A stretch of DNA of 35,443 bases from Stagonosporopsis chrysanthemi (Eukaryota; Ascomycota; Dothideomycetes; Pleosporales; Didymellaceae), in assembly GCA_022560025.1 (NCBI GenBank), contig JAFISE010000254.1, forward strand, positions 1-35,443. The letters are read 5' to 3'. This document shows, piece after piece, positions 1 to 10,737 of this stretch. Both the position numbers and the translations under genes were made by a program. Position 1 is the first letter of the stretch. The number at the start of each line of letters is the position of its first letter. A model generated the notes under the pieces. The model was not told the DNA's origin, did not search any database, and saw only the letters and a program-made list of their open reading frames with translations.

Positions 1-105
1 GCGAGAAGCTCGGAGCTTCTCAGTAGTAAGCCAAACGAACGAGCACCTCATGGGTGAGCCATCTGATCAAGCTCAAGCTAACTAGCCGAGCTTGTGACAG
101 ATTGC
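1..105. other. Non-RIPped edge segment with a perfect hairpin
   Basis: Unlike everything to its right, this stretch still contains TCA, CCA, TGA and TGG trinucleotides and is not TA-saturated. Positions 3-21 form a perfect inverted repeat, GAGAAGCTC, one base, then GAGCTTCTC. The segment ends in TTGTGACA, after which typical RIP-degraded sequence starts. It could be host DNA next to an insertion, or the end of an LTR or element that escaped mutation. No gene is visible. Confidence 0.4.
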
Positions 106-1300
106 TACTTCTATAGTACTAAAGGTCTTTAGAGATTAGGTTCTCTAATAGGCTATAAGAAGGTTAGCTACTTATCTAGTATAGGCTTTTCTTCTAGATA
201 ACACTATTATTAAGGTACTATCTAGACCTCTAGAGAGCCTGTTTCTCTAAGACTTAGCTATCTAAGAATATATACAAGCTTTTTTTTAGGCCTAAGTCTA
301 AGCTTATATTGCTTTAGAGCAAGTGTCTTTCTTTATACCTATATTGTTAAACTTCTAGACTATAAAACTAATTAAACTCCTTAATATAAGTAATTTTAAT
401 AGATAAAGAAAACTATACTAAATATTTAAGGTACAAATAGTAGACATACTCTGCTTATAAGGCAATAATCTAGTCTATAGTATAGTATATATCTTTAACT
501 ACTTAGAAGAAAATACTGCTAATATAGAACTGTTATAGAAGGATAGGAACCTATACAGTACTATTAAAGACTTCTAGACCTTCTTAGACAAACAATACTA
601 AGACTCTTAGTTTAAAAAAAAAGTTCTAAATAAAACTCTAGACAATTATTATACAGAAGTATAGATTATTAGAAGCTTTTAAAATAGAGTTTATCTAGCT
701 AGCTTATAATATAGTAAAAGAAAGAAACACCTGCAACCTAAAGACTTAGTATATAGCTATAATCTAGAGTAATTTCTAAGACAAGATAGTCTTAGTTAAT
801 ATCTTAGATAAATAGACTCTGTAAAGACTTATAAGCTATATCTTAAAGGTTAATATTAACTTAAAATAAACAAAGGTACATAATAATAACTCTATTAACT
901 TTAGCTACTATAGCTAGAAGTAACAAGATAATAAAATAGACTAGAAACCTACTACACAAGCCTATGCTAGCTGTAAGTCTTAAGATAATAGAAAAAGAGC
1001 TAAATAGTAGATCTAAAAAGAAGGTAATAGACGCTGTGCTAACAACCTATATATTAGATATAGAATAAAGAGATACTACTTAAATAAATACAAGCTAGCA
1101 CCTGCAAGACGTCTAAACTACGTCTTAGTCTAGACAGCTATAGTAAATAACTACTTAGAAGGATAGAATAGTAACTCTAAGAATTTAGAAAACTAGACAC
1201 CTCTGCTTACAAATATAAGCAGAGGTTAAAAAAGTAGAATAATAAGAACAAAGAAACATTCTAGTAGTTTAAAAAAAGATAGCTAGATAGAAAGCCTATA
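106..1300 (+). mobile_element. RIP-degraded 5' part of gypsy remnant C (probable gag region)
   Basis: AT-rich sequence lying immediately upstream of, and in the same orientation as, readable gypsy pol. Conceptual translation of parts of about 480-840 and 1000-1250 gives polar, gag-like sequence broken mainly by TAG and TAA, as expected when CAG, CAA and TGG are mutated by RIP. No intact zinc knuckle was found. The assignment rests on position in front of pol rather than on a recognised motif. Confidence 0.35.
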
Positions 1301-3080
1301 TTATTACTGTTACAGAGCTGCTAAAGGCCTACTTAAACGCGTTAACTTAGAGCTTAAATGCACGTGTATTTTAGCTCTTTTTTAGTTGCAACAGTTGCAT
1401 ACTATTATAGATAATACTGCTATAGTATATACCTTAATAAATACTAAGTGCTTAATATATAGTATTATGTTTTAGAAGTTTGTAAAACAAAATTATCTAG
1501 AGTATTTTCTAATTAAGAAGAGAAAGATAATTAGAGTTACTAAGAAAATATTATAGATAATAGAAGCTGCAAAGCTTAATACAGATATTAAAAGATATAA
1601 AGAGACTTTATAAGCTTATATTCTTTAAAGAAAATAAAATATAATTTTATTCTAAGTTAGCTATAGATAGACTAAAACAATATAAAAGTAGTACTTAAGA
1701 AGAAGTTAATCTTTATCTATTTGTTACAGATATATATTAAAAGCAAAGAAAGAGTACTCTTAGAAAAGAAACTAACTTTAATATCTGCAGAACTATACAC
1801 CTAGTTAAAAAGGTAGTTAAAGAAATATAAGTTAGGTATCTAGATCTTTATAGTATCTATAGCAGACATTAACAAGGTACTAAAGAGAAAAGACTCTATT
1901 AATCTCTTCTTAGTCTTCTTAGATTACTTCTAAGAAGAGTACTAGACCTTTCTAAGAGCTAAAGTAGACTAACTAGCACTGTACTAGAGTAAAGATATTA
2001 ACTACTCTATTAACTTAATTAAGAAAGATAGCAAGCCTACTGTAATACTATAGAGGCTGCTCTATAATATGTTACAGGAAGAGCTTCTAGTCCTTTAGCA
2101 AGAATTAACTAGCTACTTAAACTAAGAATTTATCTAAGTAAGTAAGTTAAGTACTGTAGCTTTTGTTCTCTTTACTAAGAAACCTAGAAGAAGACTGCGC
2201 TTTTATAAAGACTATTAAGCACTTAATATAGTAATAAAGAATAGGTATCTACTCTTCTTTATCTATAAGATACTGTCTTAGATCTTAAAGGCTAGATAGT
2301 TTATAAAGGTTAATATAATCTAGGCTTTTTACAAGATCTGTATTACTAAAATAGATAAGTAGAAAACAATATTCTGTACTTATTTTAGACTATATAAGTA
2401 GTTAGTAACTCTGTTTAGGTTAGCTAATACTCTAAGCACCTTCTAGAAGTATATTAACTAGGTACTAAGAGTATCTAGTTTTATAGAGTTTGCAAACTTC
2501 TACAAGTAGTTTATTAATAACTTTTTATAAATAGCAGAGCTGTTAACTAAACTTACTAGAAAGAATATAAACTTTAAGTAGAGACTAGAGTAATAATACT
2601 TCTTTAAAGAGCTAAAAGCTACCTTTATAGCAGAACTATCTCTTACTAACTTTAATCTAGAGCTTAAGACAGTACTTAAGTGTAATATATTAAGATAGGC
2701 AACTAAAGGTATACTGTCTTAGTATAGTTACAACAACTAACTATACACAGTAGCGTACTTTTCTTTAAGGAATAACAAGGTAGAAGTTAACTATACTATT
2801 TAAAATAAGAAAATACTTACTATAATTAAATACTTTAATAAGTAGTTAATAGAACTAAGATAGGTTAAAGATTTTGTAGTTGTTACTAACTACAAGAATC
2901 TAGAGTACTTCTATACAACCTAGCTACTCTTAGAGCAACACGTCTAATAAGCAAGCTTACTAAGCTAGTTTAACCTTATATTTATATATTAACCTAGCTT
3001 AATTAATAGTTAAGCTAACACACTATCTAGACAGGAAGAATATGTTACTATATATAAGCAAGATAAGTAATATTAGACTA
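1300..3080 (+). mobile_element. Ty3/gypsy remnant C: pol with RT and RNase H, RIP-broken and internally deleted
   Basis: Plus-strand translation gives a gypsy polyprotein interrupted by TAG/TAA. A protease-like stretch lies around 1390-1560. RT covers about 2190-2460: a palm segment resembling the KNRYPLP block, then sequence matching the WKTAFRTRFGLYEWLVTPFGLANAP block, with each tryptophan codon turned into TAG. At about 2455-2475 the reading jumps in frame from the YINxVL motif straight into the FIGFANFYRRFI motif, so the catalytic Y(V/L)DD segment is missing. RNase H follows: VAYFS about 2753, a motif like TDHKNLEYF at 2885-2912, and a degenerate ADALSR motif near 3010-3045. No integrase could be read after it. 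The element is dead. The family call follows from motif order; clade is not resolved. Confidence 0.8.
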
Positions 3081-5112
3081 CAGAGTTTTTACTTTTAAAA
3101 TTATTTGCCTATATTAAGTAATTAAGAAGGTAGAAAGAAGAAGAAAAGAAAAAAAAGCAAGAGCTATGTCTAAAGATTTAGTTCTAATCTTACTGTTAGA
3201 CCTTACTATTAAGACAGTAGCAGAAGCGTTTGTGTTCTAAGTAGTAGTATACTATTAAGTACTAAAAGTTATAGTATTTAACTAAAGAGCCTAATTTATA
3301 AGCAACTTCTAGCGTATAATATATACAAAGTTAAAGATTAATAAAAGACTATTAACTATATATTACTCTTAGACAGATAGAACTACTAAGTAGATAAACT
3401 TAGTAGTAGAAGAGTAGCTTAGAGTATTTGTTAGCTAGAACTAGAAGGACTAGGCAGTACTTATTCTAGTAGCCTAGATTGTAATCTAAAGAAGAGTAGC
3501 TATAGCTACTAGTATTAGCCTATTCTTCTTCTAGTATAGATATTATAGATTTATTCTATAAAGACCTAGAAGAAAATATAAACGTCTTTAACTAAAAAGT
3601 ATATTACTTAGTGTAAATAGCAGCAGCTATAGTAGAAAAGGTTAAAGCTACGTTCTAATTTGTCTAAGCTAAGATAGTAGCGTTGTAATAAGCTTTAGAA
3701 CTCTATACAAATAGGTATAGAAAAAAAAGCTCTATAGTTTAAAGTAAGAGATAAAGCATAGTTAAAACTAAGTAACTACTTCTTAAACAACAAAGCTAGT
3801 TAGAGACTAAATTAAAAGAACTACAAGTTTATAGTCTTAAAAGTAATCTCTTTTTATAAGATTAAGCTTAATATTCTAGAAAAAAATCTACTTAGTATTC
3901 TACGTAGACTAATTGCAACTGTATCTGTAGAATCTTCTAACAAGCTAGCAATCTAACAACTTCTAACTTTTACTCTTAGTTATCTTAAATAATAACAAGT
4001 CTATAGTAAAAGAATAGATAGTAGAAAAGATCTATTTAAAGAGACTTATTAAGCTAGAAAAAAAAGTTTATAAATACCTAGTAGTATAACTTGCAAACTG
4101 CTTAAAGTACTAGACAAGTAGTTAAACAAGACAGTAAGAAGAAGAAACCTAGATAAGAACCTACTATAAGATTTCTGCAAGGAAACTCTCTTAAATATAC
4201 TTTAGTAAAGATAGAAAGAAGAAAAAGTTAAACAGTATAGTAAGATACTAGACTACTAGAAGAAAATACACAGGTATAGATAGAAGTTAAACTTAAATAA
4301 GTAAATATCTTATAACCTATACTAGAAAATAAGACAAAGAATATCTAGCTAAAGAATATATAAGAGTATATATAGAAGTTAAACCTAAATAGGTAGATAT
4401 ATTCTAACCTGTATTAAAAAACAAGACAAGAAGTATTAAACTAGAGATATATACAAAGCCTATGTAAGTAGTTAGCTCTAAACAAGTAGATGCTACCTAA
4501 CTCTTACTAAAGAATAGAAGAAAGAGAGTACTTGTCTAGAAAGTATAGGTAAACTTAAAAAAAGAGTTGTAAGATTTTTAGTAAAAAAAAGCTCCTTACA
4601 AGAAATAGTATATAAGCTTTCTAGCTTAGACTAAAATAAAAATACTAAAAGTCTAAGGTAAAGCACTATATATATAAGTTTATAGCTTTATAAGTATATA
4701 TAAGTTAAGATATAAAAAGTAAAGAAAGTAGATAAGTATAAAGAGCTTATAAATAAAAGTAATTAATCTTTAAAAATAAAAATACTAATAAAACCTAGAA
4801 TATACTAAAGATAAGAACAATGCTAACTTTACTTCTATACTCTTAGAGCCTTCTACTTTAAGACCTAGCTTGCTAGTACTCTTAGACTTATTAAATAAAT
4901 TAATCTTATCTTTGCAGTAGTAATACTTAGCTGTCTATATATTACACTCTGCTTTAAACTTGTCTATTAGCTTTACAAAGGCTTTAGTAGAGGCAAAATA
5001 AGTTAAGTAGACAAGGTTCTTAGTATGCTAGTTATTATTAAGGCTAGATAGACAGCTTCTAATCTTATAGAGTATATAAGACTATAATATATATTAGTAA
5101 ATATCTAGAAGC
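3081..5112. other. RIP-degraded AT-rich sequence, not identified
   Basis: No open gene. The stretch lies downstream of remnant C pol and may be its 3' part, but integrase motifs (HHCC, DDE, TAYHPQTDGQTE) were not readable here. Plus-strand translations near 3700-4100 and 4270-4800 are lysine/glutamine-rich and broken by TAG/TAA. A short internal duplication lies at 4282-4438. Confidence 0.5.
4282..4438. repeat. Tandem duplication, about 92-bp period
   Basis: 4282-4346 and 4374-4438 are alignable direct repeats. Both begin AGAAGTTAAAC, contain a TAAATAxGTAxATAT core and end in an AAxAAGACAA block. Differences are mostly transitions, consistent with RIP after duplication. Translated on the plus strand they give a repeated charged motif, so this may be a degenerate amino-acid repeat of the flanking broken frame. 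Confidence 0.6.
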
Positions 5113-5738
5113 TGTTAGAACCTAGCCTAAGCTACTAAGCTAAACAAGTACTAAAAAGGTTAACAGTACTTATAGACTACAAGTATAGGCTTAAAGTAGT
5201 ACTATATTGTTACTATTAGCTTAGCTAAGGTCTAACAGCTAGGGCCTAATAATATTCTCTTTCTAAGGAAGTACCTAACTTAGGTACTTAGTACTAGGCC
5301 TTCTAGCAGCTAGTAGCTACAGCTAGGCTACACTAGCCTAGAAGCGCCTTAGCTTCTTATATATAAACTACTTACGTAAGCAGGCTAGCTCTTAGCTAAA
5401 CCTAGACTTATAAAAGCAAAGTAGAAGCTTAGAAGTAGTTATATAACTTTACTTAGACCTTAGGTTATTTAGTAGCAGCTTAGAGGTAGTTACTTGTCTC
5501 TTTACCTAGACAAGCTTAGAGACTACTGTAGTATAGCAGTATATCTTCTTATCTTACCTAGGATTAAACTTATACTATTAAGGCAGTCTATAAGTACTTT
5601 ATTAGAACCTAGCCTAAGCTGCTAAGCTAAACAAGTACTAAAAAAGTTAATAGTACTTATAAACTGTAAGTACAGGCTTAGAGCAGTACTATATTATTAC
5701 TATTAGCTTAGCTAGAGTCTAATAGCTAGGGCCTAATA
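5113..5738. mobile_element. TRIM-like element: 139-bp direct terminal repeats around a 348-bp core
   Basis: 5113-5251 and 5600-5738 are direct repeats of equal length. Both start T(G/A)TTAGAACC and end GGGCCTAATA; TG..CA ends mutated by RIP would give this. The repeats differ mostly by transitions. The 348-bp interior has no coding capacity visible. Flanks are GAAGC on the left and TAAGC on the right, a 4-of-5 match to a target-site duplication. No primer-binding site or polypurine tract was recognised. A solo LTR with a partial tandem copy is the alternative. Confidence 0.5.
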
Positions 5739-7032
5739 TAAGCTAAGAATAAAAAGTTAAAAAGAAAGGCTTACTTATAGATAAACCTACTAAAAAAGCT
5801 CTTTCTAGACTTTTATAGACGCTTCTTAGGTATATACAATTTGCTCTAGACACTTAATAGTGTCTTAAGCTAAGATAATACTCTTATAGCAAGCTACAGT
5901 ATTAGTATTATTATTTAGCTCTTTTTTGTACTTAGACTAGTCTAGGTTATAACTAGACTGCGTACTGTTTCTAAAGCTAGAGTATAAGGCTAAAGTGCTG
6001 TTACACTTAAAATTCTAATATTTTACAAAGTTATTATAGATAGAGATAAGTATAGAGCTAAGCTAATAATAGCACTACTTTACTGTCTTAAAGAATTAAG
6101 TAGATAGTATAAAGAACTTAGTAACCTTACCTTAATACTTATAAGGCAGCTACTACTAATTAGTATAAATAAGTATTAGAGCAAAGTAACTAGAGCTTAC
6201 CTTGATATAGTAGCTGTATATAGCTTTATAGCTTTAGTAAGAAGGTATATTATTAAACACGCAGTTAAAGTTATTAAAAAGGTAGCAGTAGCAAGCCTAG
6301 AGGTTTTTAAGCTTGTTTTTAGGCAAGGTTTTATTCTTACTTTCTAACTCTAACAGCTAGATATTACTATTAAGCTACTTAAGTGCCTGCTTAAAGAGAA
6401 AGCTAGAAAACTCTAGAATAATAATACTACACTTCTTAGTTAGCAAAGGTAGTAGTATAGACTTAGACTTCTTACTAGAGGTTAACTGCTAGTAATTAGC
6501 AAAAAGACGCATTATAGTAAGAGAAAGATATAAAGTACCTAAGTAGAGCTGCTATAAGTATACTTATATACAGACCTATTCTTAGGTTTAATAACTATAG
6601 TAAGTAATAAAACAAGATAGGTAAGCAAGAATAAGCATAGTAGTAAAGCTATATTACAACAAATATAGTAAAGTAAGTAAGAGATAGATACTAAGAGTAG
6701 GCTAGTAAATAAGTAGAAGTTAGGTTATCTCTACTTAGAGTTAAAGTAAAGTAGAGGTTATACTAATATTATAAAAGATTTTATTTTATAGTAAAAGAGC
6801 TAATTATTGCTATTTATTATTATATACTATAGTAGGCTTACTCTAATAGAGTTATTCTAAAGTAAGATAAGCTATTTATTACAACTTAAAATTATATACC
6901 TTAGTAAGTACTTCTAACCTAACTCTAACCTAGGTCTATATAACCTAACTTCTACCTCTACCTATACTAGAGGTACTCTTACCTAACTTCTACTTCTAGC
7001 CTATACAACTCTAACCTAACTACTACTCTAAG
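5739..7032. other. RIP-degraded AT-rich sequence, not identified
   Basis: No gene or recognisable transposon domain. Minus-strand translation over about 5760-6420 gives a long stretch rich in Leu, Ser, Ile and Thr with few stops, but no motif was recognised. From about 6905 the sequence passes into a pyrimidine-rich repeat. Confidence 0.45.
6905..7032. repeat. Degenerate pyrimidine-rich minisatellite, left part
   Basis: Irregular reiterations of CTAACCTAACTTCTACC-like units (also TCTAACCTAACTCTAACC). The repeat resumes after the inserted solo LTR, at 7311-7370, where the same GGTCTATACAACTCTAACC-type unit is seen. The LTR therefore landed inside a pre-existing repeat. Units are too irregular to be a telomere. 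Confidence 0.55.
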
Positions 7033-7310
7033 TATAACAATATAAGATACTACAAGAGTCTAAAAAGCATAGATATCTACTACAGAGTGTATAGAAGTAC
7101 TAAGACAAACTACAAGACTAGATTTCTATTTCTATAGGTCTTGTATAAAAAAATACTTTAAAACTATCTATCTAAACTCTGTAGAGACTTCTCTTCTTAT
7201 ACTTAGAAGCTTAGAAAAGACTATACTAAGAAGTAGTTAGAAAATAAATCTAAGTTAGGTAGTTGTTAGGTAATATAAGGTAAGCTTAAAGAACTAGGCT
7301 TGTTCTTACG
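7033..7310 (-). repeat. Solo LTR of gypsy family A (278 bp), coding orientation minus
   Basis: Aligns end to end, reverse-complemented, with both LTRs of element A2 and the same 278-bp length. It starts TATAACAATATAAG and ends TGTTCTTACG, where a CA terminus has become CG. Both flanks carry CTAAG (7028-7032 and 7311-7315), a 5-bp target-site duplication. No internal element sequence adjoins it, so it is a solo LTR left by LTR-LTR recombination. Confidence 0.85.
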
Positions 7311-7568
7311 CTAAGGTCTATACAACTCTAACCTAACTTCTACCTACTACTAGGTACTTTAAACCTATTTACTAGCCTAACTAAAAGATTTGTTTTAAGT
7401 CTAATTTATAAGATAAACAAGCCTAAAGTAAAAAAGTACTATAATAAGCTAAGCTTATAACTAGTACCTTAGTACTTATATACCTTAGAATTAGACTTAT
7501 TAAAGCTTTACTATAAAACTACTTTACTTCTAAAGCAAAGTATAAAAACTTTACAAGCTAGAGCTAAG
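7311..7568. other. Spacer between two inverted solo LTRs
   Basis: Begins with the right part of the pyrimidine-rich repeat (to about 7370), then ordinary RIP-degraded AT-rich sequence. No coding or element signature seen. Confidence 0.5.
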
Positions 7569-7845
7569 TATAAGAACAAGCCTAGTTCTTTAAGCCTACT
7601 TATATTACCTAACAACTACCTAACTTAGATCTGTCTTTTAACTACTTCTTAGTATAGTCTTCTCTAAGCTTCTAAGTATAAGAAAAAAAGCCTCTATAGA
7701 GTTTAGATAGATAGTTTTAAAGTATTCTTTTATACAAGACCTATAGAAATAGAAATCTAGTTCTATAGTTTATTCTAGTACTTTTATACACTTTATAGTA
7801 GATACTTATACAATTTAGACCTCTTTAGCATTCTGCATTGTTATA
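7569..7845 (+). repeat. Solo LTR of gypsy family A (277 bp), coding orientation plus
   Basis: Same LTR as at 7033-7310 but in the opposite orientation. It begins TATAAGAACAAGCC and ends GCATTGTTATA. The flanks are CTAAG at 7564-7568 and CTAAG at 7846-7850, a perfect 5-bp duplication with the same sequence as that of the neighbouring solo LTR. Confidence 0.85.
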
Positions 7846-8475
7846 CTAAGGCCTACTAAGCTCTAGCTATAGCTTTTATAAATAAAAAGCTACTATACTA
7901 TAGTTATTTTCTATTAAACTTTTTAAGTTTATACTAGTAATAACTTTTAGCAGTATATCTCTTACAGCCTAGACTATACTTAGTATGCAAAGAATTAGCT
8001 ATATTAGCTACAGCTAATAGGTAGAAAGTAAATCTTTATATATCTAACTTAAGTATATACTTAATAATTACTTACTCTTTATTATTATTTACTTTTTATA
8101 AGTTAAGTATTATATTAGTGTATAAAGGTTGTCTTGTATATTAATTAAAAAGTGTCTTTTAAAAAACGCTATAGATTGCTATAGTATATTACTAGAATAG
8201 ATTTGTGTTTTTTACAAGAGCTTAAAGTATAAGCTATATCTAATATTTATTTAATATATCTCTTTAAGCTTGTTAGCAAGGTATTTATATAGGTAGAGTA
8301 GTTTAGTAAAGTCTTAGTAAAAGTAAGCGACTTGCCTATAGAGTACGTTACTATATTTTTAAGTCTTTATAGCAATTTTATTTTAAGTAATAGACTTTAT
8401 ATATTAATTCTAAGTATTTTAAGGCTGTTATAAAATAGCACGTAGCTATTTTTTTTAGTATAGCTATTAGTTTTC
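7846..8475. other. RIP-degraded AT-rich sequence up to the island border
   Basis: Extremely TA-rich and devoid of readable transposon domains. The change to gene-island composition is abrupt at about 8475-8500, where TGG, TGA and TCC-type contexts and GC-rich DNA appear. Confidence 0.6.
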
Positions 8476-9194
8476 TGTTGGTATGCTAGTTGATAAGTCC
8501 TCTTAAAAGCCCCTGCAAGGACGCTCGCCGTGCTGCCGACCGTGCCGCCGACCGTGCCGCGCGCGGATCTTGTTTCACCTTAGTAGATCCGAAACATCAA
8601 CGACCAATCATTGCGCAAGTGGCATCCCTCCAGCAAACGAAGCTTAAGCCTTCAGGCGCTCGCCAGCCATACAGTCTAAGGCACGTACCGCCCGTTTTAT
8701 TCTTCAAGTTCGAGAGCCAAGCGACGATGACTGGCCCTGAGTGGCCGCTCATATCCTGTGTGGGGCCGTTTCACTACAGAATGCTAGACAACAGGGTCGT
8801 AGCATGCAATTTGAACCACTCAATTGCCACGTCGGATTTATGCCAGCGCGTTACGCCTTATTCTGTGCTACTATGAGGTTCGCGAAGTTGGGCGATAACG
8901 GTTCCGCAGCAGAGTCTCTCTAGCGTAGAATGCGTCCTGAGCATCTCCTTCACCTCGAGACTTCCTAGACTTTTCATTCACTTCGTATTGTCTGTTATTG
9001 ATAGTATTGTAGAGTTAGAAGACTCGTTGCCTGGCGGCGCTGGGCTTGTCCCCCTCTTCAATACTTGTTTTCTTTCTCCCTTCAACTCGTCCTACCAACC
9101 GCTCGACGCGTCTTTCCCGCTGCTGGACAGCTCAACAACACCTACCAAGATCATCAATACCTCACAAAACATTGCTTTTACTCGTTCAAACAAG
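8476..9194. other. Left margin of gene island and upstream region of the DUF7598-type gene
   Basis: Normal base composition; no convincing gene. Positions 8528-8563 hold three tandem 12-bp units (CCGTGCTGCCGA, CCGTGCCGCCGA, CCGTGCCGCGCG). A 128-codon open frame at 8490-8876 begins in the mutated border, has no recognisable domain and ignores the repeat structure, so it is not called. The last few hundred bases are CT/AC-rich, as expected for a fungal promoter and 5' leader. Confidence 0.55.
8528..8563. repeat. Three tandem 12-bp GC-rich units at the island border
   Basis: Units 8528-8539, 8540-8551 and 8552-8563 share CCGTGCxGCCGA, the last diverging to CGCGCG. They lie about 50 bp inside the sharp AT/GC border. 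Confidence 0.8.
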
Positions 9195-10365
9195 ATGGCA
9201 CTACTTTCAGCGGAACACCTGGCCGGTCCAGGCTACATCATCCTCAACATCCAACGGGGCCTGAATATCATTGCACTTGCCTCAGTGGTCGCAAGTAGCA
9301 TTGTCATGCTCGTCAAGACCTTCATTATCTCCAAGGTGCGTTTGACATCAGGATCTAACAAATCGAGTCTGACGCGTCGTAGTTCTTCTTTTTTGATGCG
9401 ACCAGCCATGTCATCACAGCCATTGTTGGCTTGTTCTTGATTATTTCCGAGTGCTCCCTCTTCCGTAATTTCTTCACTCGCAACTGGCCTCTCCTAGGTC
9501 CTGCTCATGGGTTTGTGACGCTGGGCTGCGCCATGATGGTCCTCGGTCTCAACATGCTGGGCAACATGAACAAAGAAGCTACGAGCCAGGAGTCTTTGAC
9601 TCTACCATTCTGGAGACTTTTGGTAGCATCGGGCATTCTCGCCATCGTCATTGGCTTCTTCAATGTGGTCGCAGTAAGTTGGACTGTTCACTCTATGATA
9701 TCGAAATGCTGACACAACTCAAGAGCTACATCTTCTGTGACCGTGCGCGAGGCATCACAGCTCGCCGCGTCCGTTCTCGTGGTGCTATGACACTTTCCGA
9801 AATTGATGCTGAGTCTCAACATTTTGACTACGACCCGAAACACAAGGCATTTACCATCAGTACACACCACACGGGCAGTACCTCATCTCGTACACACATT
9901 GGACAATCGCCACCAATGCGAAATGCTACACCGCCAATGCGCATGGGTAGCCCGCCGGCAATGGGCGCTCCTACGCCCCGTGTTGACTGTGGTTCGCCCC
10001 AAATCGAGCAACAGCATCAATCGACCAACCGTCTCTCAACCTTTGCGTTCAGCCCCATCTCCGCCTTCAAGAGCGTCAGAGGCTCGATCCTGCCGTCTTA
10101 TCATAGCACGTCGCCTCCTAAGCCAGGCTTCTTGGGTCACCGCCCTTCTTCTTCCATCTACTCGCGCACCACGTATGGTGGTGAGCCGGCGAAGAAGAAG
10201 TTTTGGCAGCGAATGGCGAGGGAGGAGGAGCCAGAGGTGCCTCGTGTGCCAGCCGAGATTTCCGGTCCGATGAACATCAATCCCCAGTTTGCACACCTGG
10301 TCAAGCCTAACCTCGCTCACCACCCGAGCATCAGGAGGCCAGAAGCAGACTTTGACAAGCTGTGA
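9195..10365 (+). CDS. Four-TM DUF7598-type fungal membrane protein, 3 exons
   Basis: Exons 9195-9335, 9383-9673 and 9724-10365 give 357 residues. Intron 1 (47 bp, GTGCGT..GTAG) and intron 2 (50 bp, GTAAGT..AAG, branch site CTGAC near 9710) are both phase 0. The ATG has a good context (caagATGgc) and no better start lies upstream. Four hydrophobic segments lie at about 22-45, 54-74, 86-107 and 122-148. The intron joins the run of four Phe (48-51) preceding DATSHVITA, and the QESLTLPFW loop precedes TM4. The C-terminal 200 residues are hydrophilic, rich in Ser, Pro and Met, and probably face the cytosol. This arrangement matches the widespread ascomycete family I know as DUF7598; its biochemical role is unknown. 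The gene converges with COA1, whose stop is 372 bp away. The family label is from memory; the gene structure is well supported. Confidence 0.85.
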
Positions 10366-10737
10366 AGAGCGTACACGGTCCCGAAAAGCGGTGTGGAGAA
10401 GCGCAATTGATTATTTATGATACCACTTTCCTCGTTCAACTTGTACAACTGCTGCCCAACATAGCATCGTGAGGGAGTGCACTGGAGGGGCGTTTTTTGA
10501 ATAACGACAACTTCGATATCTTCGTTGTCATTCATGCCGCATAACTGGTGCAGTGTGTAGCGGCGATGGGTTCAATATGTCAGGACTCCGTCAAATGAGG
10601 CAATATTATGCATGATACAATATCGTACAAACATATTTACATCCATTACGGAGAGATCTGCCCAATCAGTGTGACTGTAACCGATTTTTTGCAGCCTCAC
10701 AGTGCGCGCCGTCCACCTCGATAGCCTCGCTCGGCGC
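10366..10737. terminator. Shared 3' region between converging genes
   Basis: This 372-bp interval separates the stop codons of the DUF7598-type gene and COA1, so it must hold both 3' UTRs and polyadenylation regions. No canonical AATAAA is obvious; AT-rich stretches near 10405-10425 and 10600-10640 are candidates. The short frames here are shadows. Confidence 0.5.

Noticed and set aside
5739..6420. Long minus-strand stretch with few stops, possible transposase
   Set aside because: No DDE, RT, helicase or other motif could be found; the Leu/Ser/Ile-rich reading may be a product of base composition.
6905..7370. Telomere-like CTAACC repeats
   Set aside because: Units are irregular in length and sequence and interspersed with CTTCTACC blocks; no run of TTAGGG/CCCTAA.
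8490..8876. 128-codon open frame at the island border
   Set aside because: Starts in RIP-mutated DNA, part of it is a translated 12-bp tandem repeat (AADRAADRAA), and it has no domain or gene-like pattern.
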